Shown: positions 62,347 through 64,000 of the stretch, piece by piece
How the letters are laid out: each line of letters opens with the position of its first letter
Position numbering within the stretch: position 1 is the stretch's first letter
Made by a program: the position numbers and the translations under genes
The notes under the pieces: model-generated
Databases searched by the model: none
What the model was told of the DNA's origin: nothing
The model's input: the letters and a program-made list of their open reading frames with translations, nothing else
NCBI GenBank assembly: GCA_028641055.1
Contig: CM054063.1
Span: forward strand, 50,903,827-50,967,826
DNA: 64,000 bases
Direction of reading: 5' to 3'
Origin: Alopecurus myosuroides
Taxonomy: Eukaryota; Streptophyta; Magnoliopsida; Poales; Poaceae

Positions 62347-63053
62347 GGAACCGTTTCATGATATTGCTGTGTTCACTTGTTTGCAGAGTTATATTTTGAG
62401 AACTTGGTATGCACTATTTGTCAAACTTGGTCTGTGAACTTGTGTCAATTTGTCAGTTCTGTGAAGTTATGTGAACATGTGTTAAACTGTAATGTAGTTC
62501 ATCTGTGAACTTGTGTTAACTTGTGTTCCATTTCCTTTGAATTTGTCATGAATTTCCCATGTGTCCATTTCCTGTAGCATCCAACCCAGTGAAACTGTGA
62601 AAAACCTGATAGTGATGGTTGTTTGCTGCAAGAAACAACCATATAGTGGTGGTTTTCTGTCAAAAAACCTGAAGATAACAACAAGTTTTCCACGATGTGG
62701 TGGGTTTCTGCAACTTTAGCCCCTACTGTGGTGCTTTCTTGTCAAAAAACCTGAAGATGGTACTGCCATCAAGAACATAACAGTACACATGTCTCTATAG
62801 GGCATCAATAACATAACATAACAGTACACATGCCATCAATAACATAATAGTTCAACACAGTATTATTGCCATATTACTGGTCCAACACAATTACACGAAT
62901 TAAGCCACATAAATTCAACACAAATTCAATAAGTTCAACATGAATACAATAAGTTCAACTAAGCAATTCAACGCACATTCCTGACACATTTCACCAGATA
63001 CTAAGCCACTAAGGCACATAAGTCCACCAAGGCAATTCAACACACACAAGTAA
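62347..63053. other. Convergent intergenic region of the MULE
   Basis: 3' flanks of the two convergent genes. It has short repeats with GTGAACTTGTGT words (62430-62525) and three stretches resembling the TIR (TAGTGGTGGTTTTCTGTCAA near 62643, GTGGTGGGTTTCTGC near 62697, and CTGTGGTGCTTTCTTGTCAA near 62728). Repeated CATCAATAACATAAC and CAACACAAATTCAA words follow (62770-62960). No gene is seen. Confidence 0.5.
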
Positions 63054-63901
63054 TCATTCCTGACACATTTCAGATATCTTCTTGAGCTTTTCCTTCTTAA
63101 CTTCATGGGCCTTGAGCAGATCAGCAATATAATACTCAAGTTTTTTCTTCTCCTCCTTGAGCTTGTCCCTCTGTTTCTCTACCTTCTGCCTGAGTAGCTT
63201 TTCACACTCCAGGTTTCCAGCAGATACTACTGACACTTGCTCAAGACTGAGAGAATTGGCTAATTCTTTCTGCATCAGAGTGTTAACTTTTTCCAACTCC
63301 CTCTTCTCTAGTAACAGTTTGTAGTTCTTTTCAGCACTTTCAACTCCCTCTGTAATCTTGTTGTCTTTCTCCTCTTCATACAGTTGCCAAAGCCTGGACA
63401 TAGCCTTTTGCATAGTAACTGGACAATCCCCATCAACCCATATCACTTTGTCACATATACCTCTTTCCTATATATTCAGAGACATATTTAATTATACAAT
63501 AGAATGCAGTTCCAGTTGTAATTGGTAAGTACATATCACTAAATTCAGTTGCTCAATTTTCTACCAAAAGAAAATAACTAATTGGTAAGTACATATGCTA
63601 AATTCAGTTAACGGTACCGTTTCTAAATTCAGTTCACAACATAGTATCTAAATTCAGTTAACAACACTATTGCTAAATTCAGTTAACAACACTGTTTCTA
63701 AATTCAGTTGCTAAATTTTCTACAGATGAAAAATAACTAACTAAGCTATGAAAAACCTACCAGACAACCACATCCAAGAAATCTTCTACCCATGTTCTTG
63801 CTCTCAAATGCAACAAATCTGTGCATCGGAAGGCCATGGTCGCACCGTGCCTCGCCAGGGTCAATGCCGGAGAAATCAGGGTCATAGATACTTTCAGGAA
63901 C
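63054..63901 (-). CDS. GRF zinc-finger/coiled-coil protein carried by the MULE
   Basis: Two exons are clear on the minus strand. The first (63901-63761) is preceded by TAGTCTAG and ends at GTAGGT. It reads VPESIYDPDFSGIDPGEARC, DHGLPMHRFVAFESKNMGRR and FLGCGCL. After a 293-bp intron (63760-63468), exon 63467-63054 resumes in phase 0 with ERGICDKVIWVDGDCP. Together they form a GRF-type zinc finger (Cys-x-His ... GRRFLGCGC ... C) followed by about 110 residues of Glu/Lys/Leu heptad-like coiled coil (YEEEKDNK ... KEEKKKLEYYIADLL) and a stop. GRF fingers bind nucleic acid in proteins such as TOP3A and APE2. Small GRF-plus-coiled-coil proteins are frequent in grass genomes. The start codon is not located: an upstream ATG at 63962 runs into TAG, so a first exon may lie beyond 63901 or outside the window. 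Confidence 0.8.
63525..63720. repeat. Short imperfect repeats in the GRF gene intron
   Basis: The word CTAAATTCAGTT recurs at least six times (63540, 63598, 63624, 63648, 63673 and 63699), mostly about 25 bp apart, within the 63468-63760 intron. Confidence 0.75.
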
Positions 63902-64000
63902 CTAGACTACAACATTTAGAAACGAATTCAGGATCCAATCCACGAAAAGATGCATCAAATCGAAAAATCCCAAATTATGAAATCCCTAACCCTAACCCTA
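63902..64000 (-). promoter_or_regulatory. 5' flank or leader of the GRF gene
   Basis: Read on the minus strand it begins TAGGGTTAGGGTTAGGG, a telo-box-like motif frequent in plant leaders, followed by an AT-rich stretch and the splice acceptor. Only 99 bp are in the window. Confidence 0.4.

Larger units (their letters stand above)
58364..64000 (+). mobile_element. Two-gene Mutator-like element (right end outside window)
   Basis: The left terminus is inferred from the point where module X homology stops and from a GAAAATTACAAAAAACC start followed by repeated ACCACCACAATTG units (58376-58450). Inside are a mudrA-like transposase gene (plus) and a convergent GRF zinc-finger gene (minus). No matching inverted repeat or TSD is found before 64000, so the element extends past the window. 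Confidence 0.75.

Noticed and set aside
63980..64000. CCCTAACCCTAACCCTA at the window end as telomeric repeat.
   Set aside because: Plant telomeres are TTTAGGG. This is fewer than three six-base units in the leader of a gene, a common telo-box-like motif.

Overview
The window is intergenic DNA from a large, transposon-packed grass genome, most likely Triticeae (wheat, Aegilops or barley). I infer this from LTR retrotransposons that look like the BARE/Angela/WIS copia lineage and from Sabrina/WHAM-type Ty3/gypsy LTRs, plus a Stowaway MITE and CACTA, MULE and LINE sequences. Family names come from memory, not a database search. I see no intact ordinary host gene. The only long, well-formed coding regions belong to a Mutator-like element (MULE) at the right edge.

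Layout. Positions 98-960 hold a GC-rich candidate DNA transposon with a 9-bp target-site duplication (TSD), followed by exon-like fragments of an unrecognised gene (1184-1760). A 4.7-kb solo LTR (2204-6921, TSD AAACG) follows, then a CACTA-like terminus (to 7124), the 3' part of a gypsy element with its LTR (7125-11185), a GC-rich stretch and the first copy of an unrecognised repeated module. About 9 kb of this (3787-12756) is duplicated in direct orientation. The junction near 12756 shows microhomology and a re-copied 105-bp filler. The second copy runs to about 30470 and was later split by a young copia element (18986-27399, 1653-bp LTRs, TSD TTTCT).

From 29579 to 58360 a module of unknown identity recurs at least five times. 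It has a conserved upstream block, a TATA box and an ATG context, and two copies keep a minus-strand Pro/Gly-rich terminal exon. The modules are broken by a 5'-truncated LINE (30704-33058), a 304-bp solo LTR (36524-36827), a FAR1-domain fragment (about 38150-38690), a MITE-like element (about 40652-41165), and an unclassified insertion. That insertion is itself split by a 13.7-kb LARD-like gypsy derivative (42620-56326, minus strand, 5.9-kb LTRs around only 1.8 kb, TSD CTCCT).

From about 58360 to the window end lies a MULE with two convergent genes. One is a four-exon mudrA-like transposase (one frameshift). The other is a GRF zinc-finger/coiled-coil protein. The right end of the MULE is outside the window.

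Most notable are the two-gene MULE, the microhomology-marked segmental duplication with a local mutation cluster, the undescribed module family, and the clustering of three independent transposon insertions just upstream of the TATA box in three module copies.
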